From: Hyparrhenia diplandra | Taxonomy: Eukaryota > Streptophyta > Magnoliopsida > Poales > Poaceae | DNA length: 64,000 bases | Reading direction: 5' to 3' | Assembly (NCBI GenBank): GCA_015847255.1 | Contig: JADLZK010011211.1 | Coordinates: forward strand, 56,514 to 120,513 | Part shown: piece by piece, positions 45,585 to 58,448 of the stretch | How the letters are laid out: each line of letters starts with the position of its first letter | Position numbering within the stretch: position 1 is the stretch's first letter | The notes under the pieces: generated by a model | Databases searched by the model: none | Seen by the model: only the letters and a program-made list of their open reading frames with translations | What the model was told of the DNA's origin: nothing | Position numbers and translations under genes: made by a program

Positions 45585-46320
45585 ATTATGCTCTTTCAGT
45601 CGTTATCTCTGGAGAACCAAAAAAATGGTGTTTAAGCCCTGCACGGTCGTGCAAAGGGTATCGCCATCGCCATCCGACCCGGACCGCATCCGGGCCTCCG
45701 CGGGCATTCCCACGGCGATACATACATACATTTTGTCCGGTCCGGGCGTCCGGCCTTGTGAGAAGTGAGAACAAGGCAGGGAGAGACAGACGAAATATTG
45801 GACTCGCCTTCATTTTGGCACGCATGATCAATGATAGATAGATAGTAGATAGATAGATGCCCCAAAACTGCTGGCTTCAGAGTCAACTGCTTGCTACGTA
45901 GTACATTCAAACGCATGCGGCGTGCTAATCATTATCATATATACATAGCCCCCCTTCTTTGTATAAATAATCCATGTCAACTAGTACTGGTCCCGTATGC
46001 GAACGCACAATTCTTGGCATATTCGCTGGGAATTTCTCGTTTTGAGTAGACTACGTACTAGACTACTATAGTACTAGGCTGACTCGATTGAAGCCCAAGA
46101 AAACAAGAGTTGCTAGGCAATTTCTCTCCAGTCCACCACCAAAACCCAGCCCAACCCATACACAAGAGAAGACCTAGCAGTTAGTTGTTACATCTATATA
46201 TATCATTGAGTTAGTTGTATTGTGAGAGAAGAGAGGAGAAAGAAAGGCAGGGGAGGAAGCAGAGTAGTAGCGCAAGCAAGCCAAAAGCCAAAGCCGCAAG
46301 GACTGGCGAGAGCACAATCA
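45585..46320 (+). promoter_or_regulatory. Promoter and 5' leader of the purple acid phosphatase gene
   Basis: A TATA box TATAAATA lies at 45962-45969, about 350 bp before the start codon, so a long leader is implied. Upstream are a (gata)n microsatellite at 45832-45856 and a gcggcgtgctaatcattatc block shared with 44165-45058. The sequence is GC/AT mixed and contains no other gene. Confidence 0.6.
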
Positions 46321-49073
46321 ATGACGGGGCATCTCCCTCTCCGCCGCCGCGTGCGCGTGCGCATGGGCCTCCTGTCATTCGCGGTCCTCGTCGTGCTCAT
46401 CCTGTCCGGCGGCGGCGGCGCGGACGCCGGCGTGACGAGCTCGTACCGGCGGAAGCTGGAGGCGACGGTGGACATGCCGCTCGACGCCGACGTCTTCCGT
46501 GTCCCGCCCGGCTACAATGCCCCACAACAGGTCCGTCCCTGCCGGTGCCGGTGCCGGTGCCGGATCAGATTCCCTCCCCCCCTCCTTTTTTTTTTTGCCA
46601 TCCCATCATGGCATCATCCACCACCACTGGCTCAGATGATTTGATGGATCAATCTCAATGGCTGTACTGCAGGTGCACATCACGCTGGGCGACCAGGATG
46701 GGACCTCCATGCTCGTATCTTGGGTGACGCCGAGCGAGCTGGGCAACAGCACGGTCAGGTTCGGCGAGAACCCGGAGAAGATGTCGCGGCGGGCGGAGGG
46801 ACGCACACGCGCTACGACTACTTCAACTACACCTCGGGGTTCATCCACCACTGCACGCTCAGGAACCTCAAGCACGGCACCAAGTACTTCTACGCCATGG
46901 GGTTCGGCCACACGGTCAGGACCTTCTCCTTCACCACGCCGCCCAAGCCCGGACCTGATGTCCCCTTCAAGTTCGGCCTCATCGGTAACCAACTCCATCC
47001 CATCGATCTATCGTCTCCCACCTCCAGTCATTATTTCCAATGTCCAAGTATTCTTCCTCTGATAAATGCATGGCGTCTAAGATAAGGACTAGTTGAATTT
47101 TTGTAGACTTTGAAAAATGGTCTACATCTATAAATGCGTTTGGTGTGAAAATATATTTCAGTTATTTACTTATACATACAACAAATAGTAATCCTTCCAT
47201 GCACAAAAAAATACAATTCTAGCACAGTAATATTTTAGTATGTTAAGTTTGAAGGATGAAAAAAATATGAATATGTATGATATCAGATATTTTCATAATA
47301 AGTTAATGAGTTTTAAAAAAGGATTACGGTCAAATGTGAATATCTTTCCCTACAAACTTGGTCAAATGTGAGCCAATTTAACTACCACACAACCCATATA
47401 GACTAGTATAGTAGAATATCTCATTCTTTTTATATGTATCAACTAAAATTTGAGATTGGTATGGTTAATTTTTAAAAGGATGAGAAAGAATGGCATTGTT
47501 TTCAACGGAAGACTGGTATAGTAGTAGAAAATTACAGCTCAAATCGACAAAAACGAGGTTGTTTGAATAGTACTACTAAACACAAGCTGGAATCTGGATT
47601 TGGGATCCAAGCATCCAATGGCCAATGTCCCACAAATACCACTAGTTTAGATTATATACTAATAATAATGTCCCAATCCCAACCATGATTTTTATCTGGA
47701 AAAGAAAACAAGAATCTTGCTACCATCGTACTGATAGTGCCATTGCCGCGGCTGTTTCCAAATGCCATCTGGACGTCAACCGCAATATGTGCAATCAAGC
47801 TTGAATGCCGTGCAGGCCAGGGGATTCACAAACCTCGTAAAAATCCATGTGTTCAGATTTGGCTATTTTTAACTCAACCAAACTAGGGAGTACCAATTCT
47901 CAATCCCAGCCTTGATTTCATCTAATCTAAAAAATGGAATCTTGCTACCACTGTACTGATAGTGTCAATTGTCACATGTTGCCATCTGGACATCAACCGC
48001 AATGTACGCAATCAAACCTGTGCCGTGTTGACCGGGGATCCACAAACCTCGTAGAAACTGTACTGTTTCATTTATCTCGTGGCTCACGACTGACGATGCT
48101 GCCGCCGACGACTCTGACTCTGCTGACCGACCCCATCGCCGATGACTGACTGAATAATTAATGCAATGAATGCAGGCGACCTTGGGCAGACGTTCGACTC
48201 CAACACGACGCTGTCCCACTACGAGGCCAACGGCGGCGACGCCGTGCTGTACGTCGGCGACCTCTCGTACGCCGACAACCACCCGCTCCACGACAACAAC
48301 CGTTGGGACACGTGGGGACGCTTCATGGAGCGGAGCGCGGCGTACCAGCCCTACATCTGGACGGCGGGGAACCACGAGCTGGACTTCGCGCCGGAGCTGG
48401 GGAGACGACGCCGTTCAAGCCCTTCACGCACCGGTACCCGACGCCGTACCGCGCGGCGGGGAGCACGGAGCCGTTCTGGTACTCGGTGAGGATCGCCTCG
48501 GCGCACGTCGTCGTGCTCTCCTCCTACTCCGCCTACGGCAAGTACACGCCGCAGTGGACGTGGCTGCAGACGGAGCTCACGGAGAAGGTGGACCGCAAGA
48601 CGACGCCGTGGCTGGTGGTGCTCATGCACTCGCCCTGGTACAACAGCAACAACTACCACTACATGGAGGGCGAGACGATGCGGGTGCAGTTCGAGCGGTG
48701 GCTCGTCGACGCCAAGGTCGACGTCGTGCTCGCCGGACACGTCCACTCGTACGAGCGCAGCCACCGCGTGTCCAATGTCGCCTACGACATCATCAACGGC
48801 AAGTCCACGCCCGTGCCCAACGCCGACGCGCCGGTCTATGTCACCATCGGCGACGGCGGCAACATCGAGGGCGTCGCGGACAACTTCACGCGCCCGCAGC
48901 CGAGCTACTCGGCGTTCCGGGAGGCGAGCTTCGGGCACGCCACGCTCGACATCAAGAACCGGACCCATGCTTACTACTCGTGGCACCGGAACCATGACGG
49001 CGCTAAGGTCGTCGCCGATGGCGTCTGGTTGACCAACAGGTACTGGATGCCCACCAACGACGACACCAACTAG
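46321..49073 (+). CDS. Purple acid phosphatase (metallophosphoesterase), three exons
   Basis: Secreted or vacuolar acid phosphatase with a dinuclear Fe-metal site. Exons: 46321-46530, 46673-46984, 48176-49073, with GT-AG introns. ATG 46321 gives a basic start (MTGHLPLRRRVRVRMG) and a hydrophobic signal peptide (LLSFAVLVVLILSGGGG). Exon 2 has the N-terminal fibronectin-like domain (VSWVTPSELGNSTVRFG). All five metal-binding motifs are present: FGLIGDLG, YVGDLSYAD, WTAGNHELD, VVLMHSPWYNSN and AGHVHSYERS. It ends AYYSWHRNHDGAKVVADGVW and stop TAG. Two frameshifts, each a G-run one base short (46798-46800 and 48399-48402), break the reading; with those restored it is about 473 residues, normal for plant PAPs. 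Probably active in the organism. Confidence 0.92.
47711..48058. repeat. Tandem duplication of about 230 bp within intron 2
   Basis: aatcttgctaccatcgtactg (47713) and aatcttgctaccactgtactg (47937) head two similar blocks, both ending in cacaaacctcgta. They lie entirely inside intron 2 of the phosphatase gene. Confidence 0.75.
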
Positions 49074-50266
49074 CTAATGAGTGACCATCAGCGTCGTCAT
49101 CCTGGGCTATCGATCCAGGTCGCAGCCCCTTGTATGATCGTTCTCCAAACTGTTGATTTAGTGGAATCGGGAAAACATGCATTGCAATGAGGTTTATAAT
49201 GATGATCATCAATAAGTAATAAGCCTATCTATACCGAGTAGCGTCGCGGCAATAGGATAGGATAGGATGGTCGGTCCGCTCTTGCATGTGCGGCCGAATG
49301 AAGCTACAACCTCGCACACCTTTGTGGATGCTCTCCACTCCACCGCAGCAGGAGTGCCCATCCCCTTCCCTATCTTTGAATCTTCAATAGTGGTAGGTCG
49401 TCGGACACGCATATTGTCAAAGATATGCTCCACTACCACTACAATGAGCAACTGGGCTTCGCTCATTTTGCCTTTTATTAATCATGATGATTCTTGCTAT
49501 TTTGCCTTTTTATTAATCATGATTCCGACGCTAGCTAGGTTCCTGTCTTTTTGGGTCTTTTTCCTATGGAATCCTACACCCCGCGTGCTTAGGCGTAGAA
49601 AGATCTGTCCGTGCCCAAACGCATCCTTCTCGACTTTTCTTTTGCCTCATGCGTAACCCCACCGCTTGCTCAACCCACCCAGCTCCGAAGAGATCCACGC
49701 CGCCTCTGCCGCCACCCGCCAGCCTGGACCAGGACCATCCCTAACTCAAGCTTGTCCTCTACATCCTGGACAAGTGCCCCTGCCGTACCACCTCCCTGCT
49801 CTAGCGGCACGCCGCCGCCGCCGCCACCCTAATCTCAAGGTTCTCCTCCATATCTGGGCACGGTGCCCACCGCCTTCACCACCTCCCAGGCTCTAGAGGC
49901 CTGTGCCACTACCTCCACCACCGCCATCCATCGCTGCCACGCTAATCCCAAGGTTATCCTCTCTAGATCCAACGCCCCAGCCTCCAGCATTCCTAAGCTC
50001 CGGTGGCGCACTGCCACCTTCCAACAACCATCCACCATCCTTGTGCTAATTCTAAGCTCTTTCGGCCCTTTTCTTCTTTGATGGATGCTCGCCGCCCCAC
50101 CCTCTACCGCCATCTCAACTACTACCACCACCACTGTTGCTTTGGTTCGACATGCTCCCCCAACTCTCAGCGGCAGTGGTAAAGGCCATCGGTTGAGGGC
50201 TTCCCACGAGGGTTCAAATCACCGGGTCACGCGACATTTATTTTAGGATTTTTCGACGCCGGATTA
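49074..50266. other. 3' flank and GC-rich non-coding block
   Basis: The first about 130 bp are probably 3' UTR. At 49620-50140 a C-rich block has three degenerate units headed by taactcaagcttgtcctc (49744), taatctcaaggttctcctc (49829) and taatcccaaggttatcctc (49944). Open frames of 70-100 codons follow base composition. No gene recognised; could be decayed F-box-like or transposon sequence. Confidence 0.4.
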
Positions 50267-50452
50267 AGTGTTAGGCGGCGCCCTCGTCGGCAAGCGAGGT
50301 GCTTTGTGGTGACCGTGAACTTCAAGATTGCCATTTCGATTCTTGAAAGGTGCTTCATAGTGGAGGTTTGTGTAACGTGTGTTATGGGGGTGAGTGTCAT
50401 GCGTGTTGAGCGTGCGTGATATCTTGTGTAATCTCAAAAAAAAAAAAAAAAA
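50267..50452 (+). mobile_element. SINE, same family as 44781-44960
   Basis: gcgaggtgctttgtggtgac, cgtgaacttcaagattgcc and ggtgcttcatagtggaggtttgtg align with the first copy, ending cttgtgtaatctc and a 17-base A run (about 50436-50452). The 5' end and target duplication are unclear. Confidence 0.75.
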
Positions 50453-52308
50453 CCCTCGGAACATGGAAATCCTCGAAACCCCAAACCCTAACATTGTGGC
50501 CTTCTTCTTCTTCTTGACAATGCGTTCGTTCGGACACCAGTGCATCGGACGGCCCTAACCCCAAACAGAGAACATTGGACAACCCAGGCAGTGTGTGTGT
50601 CACACGACGCGAGGCGTGTTTGCTCGTAAAGAAGCATTTTGGTTTTTTTTTTTTAATTTATGAAGCTAGTAGTTGTTTGCAACATTGTGAAAATGATGGA
50701 TGCTATGAAGCTACATAAAAGATATGTGAAAACGTGTTGTGGAAACCATAAGTAACAAAATATATAGGTTCAGAAAAAAATAAAGAAAATACATTAAAAA
50801 AAAAAAATGTATGCTTTCTATTTTTAAATTCATAATAGTCCCAGAGTTAATTCAAATGTGAAGTTTTTGTACAACATCAAATTATTATTTACTTGTAGTT
50901 GTATCACACCGCAAGTGTAAATTGAACAATATTCTCATTAGATCATTTATTTATGCAACTCAATTATGATCATACTGTCTTGAATTACAAGGTGTGCAGT
51001 AGAAAACAGACAAGAGTGGACAACATTCCGTAGATTTTCAATGAATGCTCTTGTAACCCCGAAGATGAAAAGGATTACGCATTTTAACTAATCATAGCCT
51101 CGAGCACTTCACAATGAGACACAACGGCTTCGGGTGCTACTTTGACAAGGATGGGGTTGCCGGAGTAGAAAACAGACTAAAGTGGACAACGTTTCCAGTG
51201 CTAGTTCAAGTCGACATTGGCCCCGAATGTTTGGTGTTTGGCAATGTTTTCTTCCTGAGCGATGAGGATGACGGCTGGATTGTTCACAAGTGTTTGGCTC
51301 TAGTGGATGAAATGATCAAACGAAAATGAAACCATGGTGTGTAGTTCCCGTCAACAGTTGCCTTTGCGATGAGGTAGAGGCTGTCGGTGAAATTCGGGGA
51401 CTGAAGTTGAAGCTCTCTTTCACGATCTGGAGGATCTCCTTGTCGGGATCTTTGCACTTCCCGGTGCCATACGAGATCTCCTTGTCGGGAACTTCCTCTT
51501 CCTGGTGACATACGAGTAGACGCACACACACCTTCACGAGCACGAGACCCACCGTATCGGTATCCTCCTCTTCCCGGTGCCATACGAGTCGACGAACACA
51601 CACAAGAGACACCTAGTACACGAGTACGAGAGGCGCAGTAGGTGTCAATATGATTCCGTTTTGTCGCCTTTGTCCTCACCACATTCACCTTCCTGGAATT
51701 CCTTCGAAAACCACCGGTGGTGAGTCGACGGGCAATTGAGCATGCTAGATGGTCGATCAAAGCACTCCGTTTTGCAGCACCTTCTATCTGTACAAACTAT
51801 TACTATCATGATATGTAGCCAGATAACGAAATCCCAGACATCGGCCAGCTAATAACACCACCTCAAATAAGTCAAATAACGAATTATTCAGGAAACTCAT
51901 CCGAAAACTACATGTACAAAACACTCCAAACACAGCGCTACCGGCTGCTTCTTTACATCATCCATCCAAGGTAATCTAAACCCCCTCAGTTTCCCTACCC
52001 TAACAGAACCCTAACAGATCGAATCTAATGGAAAGCCAATGGGCTTCCTGACAGCATTAACACCAAAACAAAGTCTGTTACAAAAGCTAGGCTAGCGAAA
52101 CACGGCGTGACAGATGATGTTGCGCTCAGTGTCTCATCCAGTCAGCAAAAGCCCAAGAGGCAGCGGCGTTTCACCCACATGGACAGCAGGTGGTCACTGC
52201 TGTGCTTCGGCGGATGTCAAACCTCAAGGAGAGACTCTGCTACCTGCCATAATCATGGCGATGAGTAGAGTGAGAACAGGTCCTAAGCTGCATATGGGGG
52301 AAAAGGTT
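50453..52308. other. Intergenic, with imperfect repeats and an unrecognised ORF
   Basis: Contains a 71-codon plus frame at 51114-51329 (MRHNGFGCYFDKDGVAGVEN...) that I do not recognise. At 51430-51600 three imperfect units of about 50-90 bp contain cttcccggtgccatacgag and gacgaacacacac. The right part (about 51900-52308) is likely the 3' UTR of the minus-strand PHD gene. Confidence 0.45.
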
Positions 52309-55300
52309 TCATCGCTTCCCGCCCTTTGATCTTGAGGCAATCAGGCGGATGGCCTGCTCGCTTTCCCAGCTCCACGTTCTCTGACCTGCCATTTATCTAA
52401 CTGAATACACAGTGTGCTACTGATGACATTTGACACCATTCCTTGATGCCTGCCAAGATGAACACTAGTATGAGTCCATATGTTCTCCCTGTGTAATCAG
52501 AACAGATACACTAAATGGAGGCAGACTTCAAACTGCTACTGAAGACAAATGGAGGCATACTTCATCACCAGCATAATATATTAAACAAAACTGTAACAAA
52601 AATGGTTAAAGGGGGGAACTAATCCATTTGCCATCAGAAGTTAGATGGACCTCAATCCTCTTTCCGATAGCATCCTTGCCCAACTTCCATTAGAATCCAA
52701 TTTGCGTCCATCACTTCATCATCTGTGCTCTGCTGATGCCTCTTGGCTGGAGTTGTACCATCAAACCATCTGCCTTCTCCATGAAGGCCTCTTCCCTTAT
52801 GATCTCTGGCCTTTAGCAACATTTAACTGCTCCTCTTGCTGAGAAAACCCAAGAGGTTGGCTCCTCTGGTTGAGGCCTGGGTGTTTAGCTGCTCAAAATG
52901 TGGGATCGCTTAAATTTCAGTTTGAGTAATGATGGCTTCAAGTTATCAGGAGAGTCAGCAGCCCCCTGGTTCTCGTCCACCTGACTAGAATGAGATTGTT
53001 TCTGTGCAGATCTGTTTCTGCTGACAGTTTCATTTTGCATTTTCCATTCCAGAAATTAGAGCATTGCTCCTTTTCCCAGTTACATGCTTTTTGAGGTACC
53101 AAGATCACCCAAAAGGCTATTTCTTTGCTGTGCCCCAGTCTCTCTAACTAACTTCATTACACTTCTCTCTTTTTATCTCACTTCTTGAACTTTTCAACTG
53201 GCTTGTGACATCTATTTTCCCCTCCTGAAGAGGCAATCAGTGTGAAAACTTATTTAGTCCTCAACATAGCATCACCAGAATACAAGAACCAGACATACCA
53301 CATAGCAAAGGTTTCATGCAACTAATTCCATAATGCAGTCAATATTCAACAAAGAATTAATAAATAAGTTCGTGGGTATAAGCAGAAGGTAATCTACGGG
53401 TCCAACAAATTTGAATATTAGTAACTTAGGAACAACAGTGCTATAAGAGCAATGCTTCCAAAATTAAGCCCTCAATAGGAACATCTGGGTTTTAAAAAAA
53501 TTTTTTAGGATTTGAAAAAGTCAACTGAAAAAACAGAAGAAAACATTGCAAAAAGAATGCCTTTGGGGTACCACCAAAATGCGGGGACTGCTATAGTTCT
53601 TACAGGGAGTAGAAGAAAGAAAGAAAGAAAAAAGGCATGTATTCAATTGTTTTGCATGCGATAGGATACCTTGTAAGCAACCAAAAATTATTAACCCCTG
53701 AAGGGAGGTATGCTTGTGCATGCTAACACATGAATTATATATAATATGGGAAAACAAAACTAGTAAATGGAGAACTTCAACAAAAATGGGCACATACCAT
53801 GTATTGAACCCAGATCTTGCTCTCTTTGAGAATTGGACAGTTCGACTTTAGAGAGCCACTCTAGTTTTATGCCGCCAAACCAAGATGGATAACCAACTTG
53901 GTGCTTTTCCAGTGTCATTCTTGGAGTATTTTCTTCACCATCTTTGTAATGCAAACTCGAAACCTTTTTGCCTTAATCTTTGACTTTTGGGTATCATATC
54001 AGCATTGTTTGCCACAGCTTTCTATGGATGGAGATTTCAAATTCTTTTTCTGAGTTTCGAAGTTGAAGATGAAATATAACGCATTATCATCATTCTTAAA
54101 AGGGGCTCATATCATGATTACCATCTTTTTATACTTTGATCTCCCAAACGGCTATTTGATGATTTAACACCACCATGCCTTCTCTCAGAAATATTTTCAC
54201 CATGGACATCGCCTCTGTTTATTACCCTGACCACCTTTCTTTTTGAAGGCTTCTTATTTGATGCAGGGCTCTTAAAACAATCTTCTCTTGCTCACGTGTA
54301 TCTGATGGAGGCTTACTACTATGTTGCTTTTTTTAATGAAAATTTTAGAGTATTTCTACTCTCATTTTTCAATACATATGCACCGAGTTTCTCATCATCT
54401 GAGTTTTGGATAAGTGCGGTGACACATCAACAGAAGGTAGTGCAGCAGCAGCCCTTAAGTGTAACCATAAGTTCATGATCAACAACACATCCCATCCCTC
54501 CTCTTCCAAAGCTCCGGATTGCATCCTCGGCGTCCCTGATCTGATGTTAGCAAAAATAGGTGTTAGATGACACACTATAGCAGTGAGGGGCATGGTGAAG
54601 TGTAAGTAGTTATCACCTGGGAGCATTCACCCACGGCATGCTGCACATGTGTACTGAAGGTTTTTGGTCAGCTTGGAATTGTTGGTACTTATCCTCACTG
54701 CGTAAGATATGGAACAACAGTAAAAGCATGCACCCAATGAGAAGAGAAGTGGAAAAAGGAAGGCAATGTATATACTTGAAACAAATATGGGTATTATTCA
54801 AACAAACACACAGGGTTCACTCATACAGACCTGATGCCATCACATTCAATATGCACCCACTTTTCACAAACATCACAGCAAACCATAGGTATGACTTGTG
54901 AGTCTCTATAAACCTGAAAAGAGAGGGAACCCAAAACTGGAGGATATCATATAAGCATAAGTCAACAAAATGAAAACATAGTATTTATGAACCACTCCAC
55001 TCATACTTGACTTAAAAGTAAGAAAAACTGAAATGAAGCCCTCAACAAAGAGGCTTCAAACTACAATCTAACAAATAACTTCCATGCTGAAAATATCTCA
55101 AGCAGGCAACCACTATATGTTTTGTAAGGTGATGAGGGCAGAAAACATGGAAACAGAGGAACTCCAAAAAATTGAACAGAGCATGATAAATTTTTGGTAC
55201 TGTGAAAACATAGAACTTGTACCTTCAAGCAAATTGGACAGTAGTTTCCTTTAACAAACAATAGATCCACACGCATCACAGCATGTGGTACTTGCCCCAA

Positions 55301-58009
55301 AACCACTTATATACAAGTTCATAGTGTTACACACAAACAAAAAATACAGCATAAGACATCTGGTAGTCAAAACCAGTTAGAGATGAATATTGAATCAGTA
55401 CCTTGTGCTATGGCCACTACCAGGCACACCAGATCACAGCTGTGGCACCTTTGTATGTTTTTGGACATAAATATGGTCCATGGGTAACATTCTGCATCGT
55501 TACTCAGTATTCAGTGATGACAAATAGATGTAAATGCAATCTATACAAAAAATTGGTTGTGGAGGGAAGTAGACAATAAATTCACCTTGTGTGATGGTTG
55601 CTGACAGTAACAATGATACTTCACCATCACACCTTTTACAGAACATCAACTTGTGCAGGATCACCAGGGCGTCGGCACACCTATATAGATGGCAAGAATA
55701 TTGATATAACACCAAAATCAAATGCGAAGCTGGTCATATTTACAATGTAACAGAAAGCGTGCATACTTTTTCCAAAGATACAAATTAAACATAACACAAT
55801 AACAAGAATGAACAGGGTAAAATCATCACTTGACTGAGGACTTGTACAAGTTCATGATAATATATGGAAATAGAAAAGACAACCCGACCTCACAACTCTG
55901 CGGCAAGAGGGACAGGCCCATGAGCTCCAGTGGAAAAGGTCTAAAAGGAACGTAACTTATCAGAGCATGTACATGGATAGGTGATGAAAGAATATAAGAA
56001 TTTTGCATTACCTCTATGTTCCCCAGCTTTTCAAACAGCTTCTATGATATACGTTTTGCTGCAGAGTTTACATGGAAGCATTTTTGGCAGCTTTTGTGCT
56101 GCCCTCATTTTTCTCCAGAAAAGCATAAGCGGCACATAACCTTGACAGCAGCATTTCCTTGATCCTCTCGATCCCACTTTCGTCTTCATCTCCTTCTGCC
56201 TCCTGAAAAACAGCAGCAACTTTCTTGTATTAGGAGACTGATTGAAAAGTCTAGTAATCTGGAAGTACACCATTGCGATATTGTTGGCATCAACTAAACT
56301 AGTAGAAAACCTAAAATATCTTATTGGCTAGTAAGATTGTACACCACGGAACTTGCCAAGCATTACTGCATTATGTGGTGAGTTGAAAACAAAAAATTGA
56401 GACACCAGTAGTCTATTGTAGAAAATTAATTAGTACCTTTGACACCTAGCTTCAAATAGCAGAAGCCGAAAATAAAACAAGTTATTATTAACTCATGTAT
56501 CTAACGGGGTAACATCCTGTTCTTCTGCATAGTAAGTCATACAGGCATACAACACAAACAAACATTTGTATACATGCATGCAAAGCTCCATGAGACACAA
56601 ACCTGTTTCTAAAACTTAGGGCATTTTATACAAAGGCATGTCCGTTTCCAAAGCTTAGGTTCATTTATAGTAACATAAAAGCGTTATCAGTAGCACAAAA
56701 ACCTACATGGACATAAGTATATAGCTCCAGGGCTCTCCTAAGAACTTCTTTAGCCATTTCTCACCCATGAAGAGCTTCGTAGCGTCTAAGAGCACACCAT
56801 GCACAACCACGACAACCACGTGTATACACGAGCCTCAAAATTCAAGCACTGCTGTTTTTTCATGCCCAGCGTCACCATGCATGTAACGTTTCAAAAGATT
56901 CAAAATATCATTTTGCATCCAAAACTTTAGGAAGAGAGCAGTCGGGCATCAAAAGAAAGATCACAATATCATGTTACAGTATCATACCTCACTAAACATC
57001 CAATGCCTTACCAATTTCGGCCACTAAATTTAAAACCCCTGTACTACTCTCTCCATAGGTGATTTAAACGTCTTAGCTACATTTAGATGCGTAGCTTAAC
57101 GGCAGCCTATATATATTTAAGTGCATAGGCAAAAGCAATATAATATGTTGCAGCAATGTACCCACTGATGCTCACTGACTTGGACGTCGCGGCGCGGTAC
57201 AACAATGGTGCGAAATTTCCCCGCGCCCGACAGAATCCCAGCTTCAGGCTGCCGAGAATTCCAAAGGAACACTCTTTCATCGACTGCACTCCTATAAACC
57301 TCAACACAAAAAGGGTGCAAACTTCTACAGCACCCATAAACCGGGTTCCTTTGCCCCAGCCCAGCCCCAGAGTTCCAAGTAATTTCATTCGTAGCAAAAA
57401 CACCACGAAGCATCCCACAGCCACACAATCCAGCAGCAAGATAAGGCACGCTACTACACGCACAGAAAATTCTACCACCGACAGGACGAGAACGCACAGC
57501 GGCAGTTACACAGCCACGGAAGGGGAGAGAGGGAGAAGATCCGCCGACCACAGCGATCCGTAGGCATGATCTCGAATCGCCTGGCGAGGTCCTCTGCCGC
57601 GGGTGGCGCCGCGCTGCCGCCGCCCGGCGCGCCTCGTCCCTCCCCCATCCTCAGGCGCCGGCTCCAGCGGCGGCACCTCCCACCTGCACCGTCGCCGCGT
57701 CCCGCGTCCACGGCCCCCCCGCCGGCCGCAGCAGCCACGGATCCGCGAAAATCCCTCGAGCGCCGCCGCATCCGCCCATACCACCGCCGCAGCACCCCTC
57801 CCTCCCTTCCCTTGCCGCCGCCCGCGGCCAGACCCAGCTCGCAGTCGCGCCTCCTGCTGCAGAGGGGCAAAAGAGAGGGGAATAGACAGAGGCGGCAGCA
57901 GCCACCTCCCACCCGTGAGGCGTTACAGAGGGAAGGAGAACAGAAGAACAAAAGAGTGAGGGGGGAGGGAGCTTTACCAAGTGATGGGGCACGCGACGTG
58001 AAACGCCAT
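52309..58009 (-). CDS. Multi-exon PHD-finger protein (frameshifted in this sequence)
   Basis: Starts at ATG 58009. Exons read on the minus strand: 58009-57978 (MAFHVACPIT), 57856 to about 57560, 56202-56012, 55940-55889, 55680-55585, 55491-55402, 55305-55223, 54913-54831, 54697-54617, 54540-53798, 53224 to about 52637, 52449-52309. Most have GT-AG edges and matching phases. PHD-type zinc clusters: VMCRLCFSGENEGSTKAAKM and LPCKLCSKTY; DLFHWSSWACPSC; KLMFCKRCDG; NVTHGPYLCPK; LFVKGNYCPICLKV; then VIPMVCCDVCEKWVHIECDG. The C-terminus has a Tudor-like segment (GKDAIGKRIEVHLTSDGKW, CIQLD, SENVELGK). PHD fingers read histone tails, so it is probably a nuclear chromatin protein. Many exons contain 1-2 base indels. 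Confidence 0.82.
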
Positions 58010-58448
58010 GGGAGGGAGGCGATGGGGAGGCTTTCGGCCACAGCCAGATGGGGTGGCCTCGGTCTGATTCGAAACGAATTCGGGGGAGGGCAGGTTTGGA
58101 CGCGTTTTCGGGAATTCGGAGGGGGTTTGGTGGGATTTTTGCGATTTTTGGAGTCGGATTTCGTTCGGGCGGGCGGGGAGGGGGTGGTGGTGAGGGGCAC
58201 GGCGAGGGGAGGGAGGGTGGGATGTTTTTGCGGATAGGTCCCTGAACGACTAGGGTTTTTCTGGAAATAGTCCTCTCGCTCTCTCTCTGTGGGAAGGAGG
58301 GATGACTGGGCTCGTGACGGGCGGGCTTTGGATAAGGGCCGTGTGTTTTGGGCTTTTCGTTCGTGGGCATCAGCCCATTGCTGAAGCACTCGCCGTATAG
58401 GCAGGCCCATCGGCACAAAGCCAACGGCCTTCCGACCGACAGGCCACC
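58010..58448. promoter_or_regulatory. Shared divergent promoter of the PHD and PPR genes
   Basis: 439 bp between start codons of two genes facing away from each other. It has GC-rich blocks and a ctcgctctctctctgtggga segment (about 58273). No TATA box is obvious. It probably holds both leaders and acts as a bidirectional promoter (inference from arrangement). Confidence 0.55.

Noticed and set aside
57107..57551. Minus ORFs of 123-144 codons in the PHD gene
   Set aside because: They lie in an intron between exon 2 and the first zinc-finger exon; no domain and no conserved edges.
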